NCBI RefSeq assembly: GCF_013181195.1
Contig: NZ_SMZP01000004.1
Span: forward strand, 124,001-188,000
DNA length: 64,000 bases
Direction: 5' to 3'
Origin: Caulobacter sp. RHG1
GTDB lineage: Bacteria > Pseudomonadota > Alphaproteobacteria > Caulobacterales > Caulobacteraceae
Positions 33,954-41,755 of this stretch are shown one piece after another. A model generated the notes under the pieces. The model was not told where the DNA came from, made no database searches, and saw nothing but the letters and a program-made list of their open reading frames with translations. The stretch's first letter is position 1, and each line of letters starts with the position of its first letter. The translations under genes were made by a program, and so were the position numbers.

Positions 33954-36900
33954 AACCTCATCCGCAGGCCTAGCCGCACGTCGCGGCCCACCCGGTGCAG
34001 ATAGGTCGGGATGTGGGTCGTGTCGCTGAACTGCCGGTCGGCGGCGTTGGTCAGGTTGAAGACGTCCAGGGTCAGTTCGGCGGCAGGCGACAGCCGGCGG
34101 CTGGCGTTCACGTCCACGCGGGTCAGAGCGTCGACCCCATCGACGTCGCCGCCATTCGGCGCGGGGGCGGTCGCAATGAACGCGCTGCGGTGACTGATCG
34201 TGACGCCGGCGCTGGTCGGTCCCTCCCGACGCTGCACGGACAGGAAGGCCGCTGTGCGCGGGGCGCCCAGGGCGTCCTCGGTGCGGACCAGGGCGCCGGA
34301 CTTGCCGATCAGCCAGACGTGCGATCGGCTGTAGGACGTCGCGCCGTTGATCCGCCAGGCCACGCCGTCGCCTCGTTCGATCCGACGACTGAAAGCCAGC
34401 TCGACGCCGTCCAGACGGCCTTCGCCGGAGTTGGCGGGCCGTGCGAACTGCCAGATCGGCAGGTCCGCAGCGCAGCCGGGCGAAGAGCCGCAGGCCAGGG
34501 TGGCGACGTCCGACGACAGGCCGAACGGATTGGCCGCAAAGGCGCCCGGTCGGGTGATGGTCGATTGCACTATGGTCGACAGCGACTTGTGGAACAGCGC
34601 CAGGTTCAGGCCCAGATCGTCCGTCGGCCGCCATTCCAACGCCAGGTCCAGGGTGCGGGCCTGGGTCGGTTCCAGGTCGGGATTGCCGACGACGACCATC
34701 TTGGTGCCGGTGGTCGAAACGCCGATCCCAGGCCGCAGGCTGGCCAGGTCTGGCCGGGCCACGACCTTGGCCGCGCCGAAGCGCAGCACCGCGTCCGGGG
34801 CCACGCGCCAAGCGAAGTTCAGCGAGGGTAGCACGCGGCGGTCGCGACGCTTCAGACTCTGCTCCCCCACCAGCCCCGAGGCGACGACGCCCAGGCCCGT
34901 GATGTCGTAGCGCGCCGACATCCAGCGCAGGCCCAGCTCGCCCCAGACCCGGCGGGTCTCGCGGAAGGGGCGGGCGACCTGCGCAAAGGCCGCGTCGATG
35001 GTCTCGCCGATCGCGTAGTTGAGGCTGGCCGCCGCCTCGGGGCCCAGCCGGGGGGCAGCCAGTCCGGCCAGGGTGCGCTCGACGTCCATGGCTCGCCAAC
35101 CTCCGACGCCGAACGCGGAGTTGATCGCGATCAGCTGGCTCATCGCGTCGATCGGCGCGGCGGCCAGGTCAGGCGGCACGTCGCTGTTGAGGTTGGCGAT
35201 GGTCCCGTTGCTGCGTGACAGGGTCGTGGCGGCGTTGACGTAGCGCCTGTGCAGCACTCCGGCGCGCCAGGCCAAAGGTCCGTCGCGCTCGATGTCGAGG
35301 GCGGCTGACTTGTGGATGTTGTCGACCCAATTGGGCTCGGCTCGGAACTCCGCAATCCGCCAGACTGCCGCGCCTGTCAGATCGGCCGAGCCGAAGGTGA
35401 CGCGCGGCCGCTTGGCGTCGCTGAAGTCGTACGCGAAGCCGGTGACGCCGTTCTGCTGCAGCCAGATCGTGTCGCGCCGGGGATTGCCGAAGTCCGAGCG
35501 GCTGTAGCCCAGGAGCGCGCTGGCCTTGTAGCCGTCACCGAACCGACGGGTCGCCGACAGGGTGGACTGGCGAAACACCGTCTCCAGGCTGTCGCGCCGC
35601 GCCTCGCTGCGGACGTCGACATTGTCGAAGGTTCCGGCGATCAGCACCGGCAGACGGCCACCCTGGTTCACGATCCGCGCGTCGGTGACAGTGACACCGC
35701 CCAGCCCGCAGTCTTGCGCGTCGCAGCCGCCAGCGGTGCGGAAGGTGAAGCTCTCCAGAAGGTCCTCGCGCCGCTCGACATTCAGCGAGGCGTAGAGCAG
35801 GTCGGCGCTGACGCGGGTCTGGTCGTCCGGCCGCCATTCCAGGCTGGCGGACAGACCGAGGCGTCGCTGGTCGGCGCGAACGACCTCCAGCCGGGGGATA
35901 CGGGCGTGCAGGGCCTGGTTCAAGGCCTCCAGGCTCTCGCCGGATTGGCTGGCGGCGAAGCCCGGGAAGATCGCCGTCCCGCTTTCCCATTGGCCGGCGC
36001 TGGCTCCGGTCTCGGTCGTATGGCGCTCGCGATAGGCGGCCGAGACCAGGAAGCCCAGGCGATCGTCGTGGTCGCGGACGGAGGCCAGGATCGAGGCTCC
36101 TGGCGCAGTCCGGCCAGAGGCCCCGTTGTGCGTGGCCTCGACGGTTATGCGCAGGCTGTGCGACGGCAGATCGAACGGCGAACGGGTGCGCATGTCGACG
36201 CTGGCCCCCAGCGAGCCTTCCTCCAGGTCGGCGGAAGCGGTCTTCTGCAGGCGCACCTGATGGAAGAGGTCGGCGGCGAAGACGTTGTAGTCGAAGGCCC
36301 GCCCGCGATTGACGCCGCCGCCAGCGTTGGTCGCGCCGAAGGTGGCCAGGGTCTCCAGGCCGTTGACCCGCACCAGGGTGAAGCGGGCTCCGACGCCGCG
36401 CACGGCCAGTTGCCGGGCCTCGCCGGCGTCCAGGCTGGCGCTTGCTCCGGGCAGACGCGCCAGGGCGTCGCCGACCCCGCCCGGACCTGCGCGCTGCAGA
36501 TCGTCTTCCAGCAGGATGTCGATCAGCCGCGGCGAGACGTGGTCCAGGTTGGCGGCGGCCTCGCCCAGCGGTCGGGCGACGACGGTGATGACCGAAATGG
36601 GCAGGTCTTCGACCGGCGCTTCGGCAGACGCCGCGGTTGGTGTCGCGACGGGCGGCGCGCGGCGGATCAGGATCACGCCGTTGGCCTCGACCGTGAAGGT
36701 CAGGCCGCTGCCGGCCAGCAGGCGCGACAGGGCCTCGCGCGCGGCCAGGCGGCCGGTCACGCGCGGAGCCAAGCGGTTGGCGGTCAGCGCGGCGGGGGCG
36801 ACGATGGCGACGCCGGCCCGGGCCGACAGGTCGACCAGCGACCGCGCCAGCGGCTGGGGCGGCAGGTCGATCGCGAGCCGTCGGTCCTGAGCCTCGACGC

Positions 36901-36955
36901 TTCCGGCCAGCGCCGCCAGAGCCAGGCCGGCCGCCAGGCGGTGGCGCAGGCTCAT
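33950..36955 (-). CDS. TonB-dependent receptor with N-terminal STN signalling domain
   Basis: The 1001-residue receptor has a signal peptide. An STN domain (LAIDLPPQPLARSLVDLSARAGVAIVAP, to about residue 100) comes next, then a plug (RLIDILLEDDLQRAGPGGVGDALARLPGAS, LAVRGVGARFTLVRVNGLE) and a large barrel ending LRMRF. The STN domain contacts a FecR partner, which is encoded just upstream (4-bp ATGA overlap). The plug with its SLDAGEARQLAVRG and FDYNVFAADLFHQVRLQKT signatures resembles the long TIGR01782 receptors more than siderophore receptors, so the substrate may be a carbohydrate. Confidence 0.9.
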   Translation of the reverse strand: MSLRHRLAAGLALAALAGSVEAQDRRLAIDLPPQPLARSLVDLSARAGVAIVAPAALTANRLAPRVTGRLAAREALSRLLAGSGLTFTVEANGVILIRRAPPVATPTAASAEAPVEDLPISVITVVARPLGEAAANLDHVSPRLIDILLEDDLQRAGPGGVGDALARLPGASASLDAGEARQLAVRGVGARFTLVRVNGLETLATFGATNAGGGVNRGRAFDYNVFAADLFHQVRLQKTASADLEEGSLGASVDMRTRSPFDLPSHSLRITVEATHNGASGRTAPGASILASVRDHDDRLGFLVSAAYRERHTTETGASAGQWESGTAIFPGFAASQSGESLEALNQALHARIPRLEVVRADQRRLGLSASLEWRPDDQTRVSADLLYASLNVERREDLLESFTFRTAGGCDAQDCGLGGVTVTDARIVNQGGRLPVLIAGTFDNVDVRSEARRDSLETVFRQSTLSATRRFGDGYKASALLGYSRSDFGNPRRDTIWLQQNGVTGFAYDFSDAKRPRVTFGSADLTGAAVWRIAEFRAEPNWVDNIHKSAALDIERDGPLAWRAGVLHRRYVNAATTLSRSNGTIANLNSDVPPDLAAAPIDAMSQLIAINSAFGVGGWRAMDVERTLAGLAAPRLGPEAAASLNYAIGETIDAAFAQVARPFRETRRVWGELGLRWMSARYDITGLGVVASGLVGEQSLKRRDRRVLPSLNFAWRVAPDAVLRFGAAKVVARPDLASLRPGIGVSTTGTKMVVVGNPDLEPTQARTLDLALEWRPTDDLGLNLALFHKSLSTIVQSTITRPGAFAANPFGLSSDVATLACGSSPGCAADLPIWQFARPANSGEGRLDGVELAFSRRIERGDGVAWRINGATSYSRSHVWLIGKSGALVRTEDALGAPRTAAFLSVQRREGPTSAGVTISHRSAFIATAPAPNGGDVDGVDALTRVDVNASRRLSPAAELTLDVFNLTNAADRQFSDTTHIPTYLHRVGRDVRLGLRMRF

Positions 36956-37872
36956 CGCGTCCGGGGCGCGATCAGCCGCGCGCCGTCGGGCCGGATGCGG
37001 ACCTCCAGCGGCAGCAGCGCGGGCAGGCTGTCCAGGAACGCCTCGGCCTGGTCGGCGCGGAAGCTGGCGGTCAGGCGCACGCCGGCCACGGCCGGGTCGA
37101 CCACGACCCGCACGTCGGAGAAGCGATTGATGTCATCGGCGACGTCGCGGATCGGGGCCGAGGTATAGCTGAGTTGCCCGCGCCGCCAGTCGGCCGCCGC
37201 TTCGGGGTTCGACAGCTTCACGCGGCGCACGCCTTTCGCATCCAGGGTCACGGCGTCGCCCCGTGCCAGGATCGTGCTGAAGGCGTCTCGCTGGACCGCG
37301 ACCCGGCCACGCTCGACCGCCACGCCGACCTCACCGCTGGCGCCTTTGCGAACGTCGAAGCGGGTGCCCAGCACGGTGACGCGCGTCTCGCCGGCCCGCA
37401 CCTCGAAGGGGCGGCCTTCGGCGTGGCGGACGTCGAACAGGGCCTCGCCGCGCTCCAAGTCGTAGCGACGGCCGGAGAGCCAGCCGGCCTCACGCAGGCG
37501 GGTCTGCGGCGACAGCACCACCGACGAGCCGTCGCGCAAGGCCAAGGTCTGGACGGCGCGATCGCTTTCGAGGACGGTGGAGCGGTTGGAAACGGCGACG
37601 CCGATCGCCAGGCAAGCGGCCAGGGGCAGGGCGGCCGCCCAGATCCAGGCGCGGCGCACGGGCAGGCGCTGCGGCTTGGCCAAGGCGTCGAGGCTGCTCA
37701 GCTTGAACATCAGCAGCTCGGCGGCGTCGTAGGCGGCGGCGTGGCGCGGATCGGCCGCCAGCCAGGCGCGGAAGGCTTCGGCGCGCTCGGCCGACAGCCG
37801 CTCGCCGAAAACCGACAGGGCCCAGTCCCCGGCCTCTCGCTCGATCTCGCCGTCAGGCGCGGGTGCGTTCAC
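36952..37872 (-). CDS. FecR family anti-sigma/signal transducer
   Basis: The 306-residue protein has an N-terminal cytoplasmic domain (residues 5-70, FRAWLAADPRHAAAYDAAE), one transmembrane helix at about 75-95 (WIWAAALPLAACLAIGVAV), a FecR periplasmic domain (YDLERGEALFDVRHAEGRPFEVRAGETRVTVLGTRFDVR) and a C-terminal STN-like domain (DINRFSDVRVVVDPAVAGVRLTASFRA). It transmits the receptor signal to the ECF sigma factor. It overlaps the sigma gene by 20 bp and the receptor gene by 4 bp. Confidence 0.93.
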   Translation of the reverse strand: MNAPAPDGEIEREAGDWALSVFGERLSAERAEAFRAWLAADPRHAAAYDAAELLMFKLSSLDALAKPQRLPVRRAWIWAAALPLAACLAIGVAVSNRSTVLESDRAVQTLALRDGSSVVLSPQTRLREAGWLSGRRYDLERGEALFDVRHAEGRPFEVRAGETRVTVLGTRFDVRKGASGEVGVAVERGRVAVQRDAFSTILARGDAVTLDAKGVRRVKLSNPEAAADWRRGQLSYTSAPIRDVADDINRFSDVRVVVDPAVAGVRLTASFRADQAEAFLDSLPALLPLEVRIRPDGARLIAPRTR

Positions 37873-38443
37873 GGGACAGTCCTCGAAAATCGATCGCGCC
37901 GCCGGCGACGGCGCGTTGGCAGGCGGCGACCGCTTCGCCGACGGTCTTGCGGACCAGGGCCTCGGACACCCCGTGCCGCCGGGCGATCTCGGCGAAGCTG
38001 AGCCCCTCGACCCGGTTGGCGGCCAGGAAGGCGCGGTGCCGGGGCGGCAGGCCGGCGACCACGCGGTTCAGCACGTCCAGCTCCTGCTTGGCGATCAGGG
38101 TCCGTTCGGCGTCCGGCTCGGCGTCGGCTTCCAGCACCGGATCGGCGCTGCCGACGATCCGCGTCGTCAGCCTTTGGCGGCGGAAGGCGTCACGGGCCAG
38201 GTTGATCGCCACCCGAAACACGAAGGCCCGGGGGCTCTCGTGCCGCTGGTCGGCGGGCCGCTCGCCCAGGCGGACGAACGCCTGCTGCGCCACGTCCTCC
38301 GGATCCGGCGGGCCGGGGCCGAACCGCGCGCGCAGGAACAGGCACAGATCGCCCCAGTCGTCGGCATAGGTCTCGCGATAGGCGGCCAGGCCGCTCCACA
38401 GCGGTCCGTCATTGTCGGCGCCCGGCCGTTGCGGTTTCCCCAC
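37853..38443 (-). CDS. ECF sigma factor, FecI-like
   Basis: The 196-residue protein has sigma region 2 (RFGPGPPDPEDVAQQAFVRLGE, FVFRVAINLARDAFRRQRL) and region 4 (LPPRHRAFLAANRVEGLSFAEIARRHGVSEALVRKTVGEAVAACQRAV). It forms a signalling unit with the FecR and STN receptor genes in the order sigma-FecR-receptor. Its own promoter should lie in the 298-bp divergent region up to the HU-like gene. Confidence 0.92.
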   Translation of the reverse strand: MGKPQRPGADNDGPLWSGLAAYRETYADDWGDLCLFLRARFGPGPPDPEDVAQQAFVRLGERPADQRHESPRAFVFRVAINLARDAFRRQRLTTRIVGSADPVLEADAEPDAERTLIAKQELDVLNRVVAGLPPRHRAFLAANRVEGLSFAEIARRHGVSEALVRKTVGEAVAACQRAVAGGAIDFRGLSRERTRA

Positions 38444-38741
38444 GGCCCCTCCCTATATCTGTGCGCCGAACTTGCCCCGACGATGCAGGCTGCGCCGCCC
38501 GCATTCAATGCGGCAGTGAAAAAATCACGCCTTCGGACGGTTTTTCGTGCGGGTCGGGCATCGTCGTTCGTTGTTCCAAATTGCGCGTCATTTAGAGCAA
38601 TTTGATTGCTTCATTTTCTCAATGTGACCGGTAACTTTCCTCTTTCGAAATCAAAATCGGCATGTTTATGTCGCTTCATTGATACCGGTAACTAGCCGGA
38701 GGGGCGGCCGTCACAGGCCGCGAAAGGGGAGGAAGGTCGCG
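38444..38741. promoter_or_regulatory. AT-rich divergent promoter region with two ACCGGTAAC elements
   Basis: This spacer between the sigma gene and the HU-like gene is clearly richer in A/T than its surroundings (38510-38680). The 9-mer ACCGGTAAC occurs at 38627-38635 and 38684-38692, 57 bp apart, inside TGACCGGTAACT and GATACCGGTAACT. CCGG-centred sites of this shape are typical of LacI-family regulators of sugar genes. The second copy lies about 50 nt before the HU-like start. No LacI gene is in the window. Confidence 0.5.
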
Positions 38742-39047
38742 GTGCGCGTCGACGGTCAGTTCGTGCAGCCCTTGGCAGACGTGACGCGCATGCTCGATCG
38801 CGAGCTGTGCGACGTGCTGGTCCAGTCGCTGCTGCGCCGGATGCGCGACGCCCTGCTCCAGGGACACAGCCTCGACGTACCGAACATCGGCCAGATCAGC
38901 ATCCGCCAGACGCGGCCCTACGCCCTGGTCAATCCGGTGAGCGGCCAGGCCCAGGCGCTGGGCGGCGAACGAACCCTCCTTTTTCGTCCCGACCGCCAGT
39001 TGGTGCGGGACCTGAACGCCATTCGGGAGAATGACGATGTCGCGTAA
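38742..39047 (+). CDS. Small HU/IHF-like DNA-binding protein
   Basis: The GTG at 38742 is chosen because GGGGAGGAAGG lies 6 nt upstream. The 101-residue product follows the HU pattern: a helical N-terminal half (VLVQSLLRRMRDALLQGHSL), then DVPNIGQISIRQTRPYALVNPVSGQA with the N-P-x-x-G turn of the HU beta-arm, and RTLLFRPDRQLVRDLN matching the HU C-terminus. It lacks the usual glycine-rich GFG turn (NIG here) and is diverged. It overlaps the GH3 gene by 11 bp, so it is translationally coupled to a sugar-utilisation operon, which is unusual for HU-type proteins. A local regulator role is inference. Confidence 0.7.
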   Translation: MRVDGQFVQPLADVTRMLDRELCDVLVQSLLRRMRDALLQGHSLDVPNIGQISIRQTRPYALVNPVSGQAQALGGERTLLFRPDRQLVRDLNAIRENDDVA

Positions 39048-41682
39048 CCTCCGCCGCCTTCTGGCCGTTTCCACCGCCGTGAGCCTGGGTCTCGCGGCTG
39101 CTCCGGCCCTGGCGCAGGACGCCGCCTACAAGAACGCCAAACTGTCGCCCGCCCAGCGCGCCGCCGACCTGATCGCGCGCATGACGCTGGAGGAAAAGGC
39201 CGCCCAACTACGCCACGTCGCGCCGGCCATCCCGCGCCTGTCCGTCCCTGCCTACAACTGGTGGAACGAGGGCCTGCACGGCGTGGCTCGCGCGGGGGAG
39301 GCGACCGTGTTCCCGCAGGCCGTCGGCTTGGCCGCGACCTTCGACACCAAGCTGACCCGCCAGGTCGCCGACGTGATCAGCACCGAGTTCCGCGCCAAAT
39401 ATGTCGACAAGGTCGGCGCCGACGGCTCGGCCGCCCAGTACCGCGGCCTGACGGTCTGGTCGCCCAACATCAACATCTTCCGCGATCCGCGCTGGGGCCG
39501 AGGGCAGGAGACCTACGGCGAGGACCCGCACCTGACCGCCGAGATCGGCGTGGCGTTCGTCGAGGGCTTGCAGGGGCCGGACTTGGCGCATCCCAAGGTC
39601 GCCGCCCAGGCCAAGCACTATGCCGTGCACAGCGGTCCCGAGGCTGACCGTCACTTCGACGACATCCACCCCTCGCGCCACGACCTGGAAGACACCTACA
39701 TGCCGGCGTTCAAGACGCTGGTCACCCGGGCCAAGGTCGAGTCGGTGATGTGCGCCTACAACGCCGTCGACGGCGTGCCGGCCTGCGCCAGCGACGCCCT
39801 GCTGAACCAGCGCCTGCGCCGCGACTGGGGCTTCAAGGGCCATGTGGTCACCGACTGCGGGGCGATGGCCGACATCTATCTGCCCAAGGCTCACGCCTAC
39901 CGGAAGACCCCGGCCGAGGCCTTCGCCGTCGCCCTGAAGGCGGGCACGGACGTAGCCTGCGACTTCGGCGGCAAGCTGGGCGTCGAGGCCCCGGCCATCG
40001 TCGAGGCCGTGCGCACGGGCCTGGCGACCGAGGCCGAGGTCGACGTGGCGCTGAACCGCCTGTTCGAGATCCGCTACCGCCTGGGTCTGATGGATCCGCC
40101 GGCTAGCGGGCCGTGGGGCAAGGTCACCGCCGCCGACAACGACACGCCGGCTCACCGCGCGCTGAACCTGCGCACGGCCCAGTCGTCGCTGGTGTTGTTG
40201 AAGAACGACGGCCTGCTGCCGCTGAAGGCCGCGCCGAAGTCGATCGCGGTGATCGGTCCCAACGCCGACAGCGTCGACGCCCTGGTCGGCAACTATGCCG
40301 GCACGCCGTCCAAGCCGATCACCGTGCTGGCCGGGATCCGCGCCCGCTATCCGGACGCCAAGGTCACGCACGTGCCGGGCACGGGCCTGATCGGTCCGGC
40401 CAGCACGCCGACGCCCGATGCGATCTTCTGCCAGGATTCCGCCTGCGCGACGCCGGGTCTGAAGGTCGAGGACTTCGGCAATCTAGATTTGGCCGGCGCG
40501 CCGCAGGTCCGCACCGACACCAATGTGAAGTTCCGTTGGGGCTGGCCGACGCGCGAGATGCGCAAAGGCTCGATCCGCTGGAGCGGCTTCGTCAAGGCGG
40601 GGCAGACCGGGCCGCACGGCTTCACCCTGACCGGCGACGGCGGCTGGCGCATCAAGGTCGACGGTCAGGTGCTGGCCGACTTCTGGGACGGCACGATCGA
40701 TCCCTCGATGGGCAAGTCCGTCAACCTGACCGCCGGCAAGACGTACGCCATCACCATTGAGGCGCGGCAGGACAGCGAGCGTGGCACGCAGGGCCTGATC
40801 TGGAACCAGCCGGCCGACGACGGCGACGCGGCCCTGGCCATCGTCAAGGACGCCGACCTGGTGATCTTCGCCGGCGGCCTGACCGCCCGGGTCGAGGGCG
40901 AGGAGATGAGCGTCCACGCCCAAGGCTTCGCCGGCGGCGACCGCACCAGCCTCGACCTCCCCGCGCCGCAGCAGAAGCTGCTGGAAGGTGCGCACGCCCT
41001 GGGCAAGCCCACGATCCTGGTGCTGATGAACGGCGGCGCGATCAGCAGCAACTGGGCCGACAAGGCGCTGCCGGCGGTGATCGAGGCCTGGTATCCGGGC
41101 GGCGAGGGCGGGGCGGCCATCGCTGGCCTGATCGCCGGCGACTTCAGCCCGTCGGGCCGCCTGCCGGTCACCGTCTACCGCTCGGCCGACCAGCTGCCGC
41201 CGTTCAAGGACTACGGCATGGCCGGCCGCACCTATCGCTATTTCGGCGGCGAGGCGCTGTACCCGTTCGGCTACGGCCTGTCCTACACCCGCTTCTCGTA
41301 CGGTAAGCCGACCCTGGCGCGCTCGGTCGCGGCGGGCCAGCGCCTGAAGGTCACCGCGCCCGTCACCAACGCTGGCGGCCGCGACGGCGACGAGGTCGTC
41401 CAGCTCTATGTCACCCGTCCCGGCGTGGCCGGCGCGCCGGCCCGCGCGCTGAAAGGCTTCCAGCGCGTGTCGCTGAAGGCCGGCGAGACAAAGGCCGTGA
41501 CCTTCGAGCTTGAGACCGACGCCTTCTCGACCGTGAACGAGGCCGGCCAGCGCAGCGTCGAGCCCGGCGCGGCTCAGCTGTGGATCGGCGGCGGTCAGCC
41601 GGTCTCGCGGGCCGGCCTCGAGCAACCCGCCGGCGTCCGCGCCGACCTTCAGATCACCGGCAGAAAGGCGCTCGCCAACTAG
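39037..41682 (+). CDS. GH3 family beta-glucosidase/beta-xylosidase with PA14-like insert
   Basis: The start at 39037 (MSRNLRRL) has a GGGAG sequence about 8 nt upstream; 39031 is too close to it. The 881-residue protein has a Sec signal (APALAQ). The GH3 N-terminal barrel (LSVPAYNWWNEGLHGVAR, WGRGQETYGEDPHLT, and the nucleophile Asp273 in HVVTDCGAM) is followed by a PA14-like insert (about 480-590, SIRWSGFVKAGQTGPHGFTLTGDGGWRIKVDG), the second GH3 domain and a fibronectin-III-like C-terminus (GDEVVQLYVTRPGV). It is expected to be periplasmic and to release glucose or xylose from oligosaccharides. It forms an operon with the large receptor downstream. Confidence 0.93.
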   Translation: MSRNLRRLLAVSTAVSLGLAAAPALAQDAAYKNAKLSPAQRAADLIARMTLEEKAAQLRHVAPAIPRLSVPAYNWWNEGLHGVARAGEATVFPQAVGLAATFDTKLTRQVADVISTEFRAKYVDKVGADGSAAQYRGLTVWSPNINIFRDPRWGRGQETYGEDPHLTAEIGVAFVEGLQGPDLAHPKVAAQAKHYAVHSGPEADRHFDDIHPSRHDLEDTYMPAFKTLVTRAKVESVMCAYNAVDGVPACASDALLNQRLRRDWGFKGHVVTDCGAMADIYLPKAHAYRKTPAEAFAVALKAGTDVACDFGGKLGVEAPAIVEAVRTGLATEAEVDVALNRLFEIRYRLGLMDPPASGPWGKVTAADNDTPAHRALNLRTAQSSLVLLKNDGLLPLKAAPKSIAVIGPNADSVDALVGNYAGTPSKPITVLAGIRARYPDAKVTHVPGTGLIGPASTPTPDAIFCQDSACATPGLKVEDFGNLDLAGAPQVRTDTNVKFRWGWPTREMRKGSIRWSGFVKAGQTGPHGFTLTGDGGWRIKVDGQVLADFWDGTIDPSMGKSVNLTAGKTYAITIEARQDSERGTQGLIWNQPADDGDAALAIVKDADLVIFAGGLTARVEGEEMSVHAQGFAGGDRTSLDLPAPQQKLLEGAHALGKPTILVLMNGGAISSNWADKALPAVIEAWYPGGEGGAAIAGLIAGDFSPSGRLPVTVYRSADQLPPFKDYGMAGRTYRYFGGEALYPFGYGLSYTRFSYGKPTLARSVAAGQRLKVTAPVTNAGGRDGDEVVQLYVTRPGVAGAPARALKGFQRVSLKAGETKAVTFELETDAFSTVNEAGQRSVEPGAAQLWIGGGQPVSRAGLEQPAGVRADLQITGRKALAN

Positions 41683-41694
41683 CCAGCACGACCA

Positions 41695-41727
41695 GGGGGC
41701 GCGGAGAAAACAGAACACCGCGTCCCC
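41695..41727 (+). repeat. RNA hairpin between GH3 and receptor genes
   Basis: GGGGGCGCGG (41695-41704) can pair with CCGCGTCCCC (41718-41727), with one G-U pair in RNA, around a 13-nt A-rich loop. There is no T-run. It lies 28 nt before the receptor start, leaving the GGGGAGGAAATA ribosome site free. Confidence 0.6.
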
Positions 41728-41755
41728 GCCAGACCAAACTCTTGGGGAGGAAATA

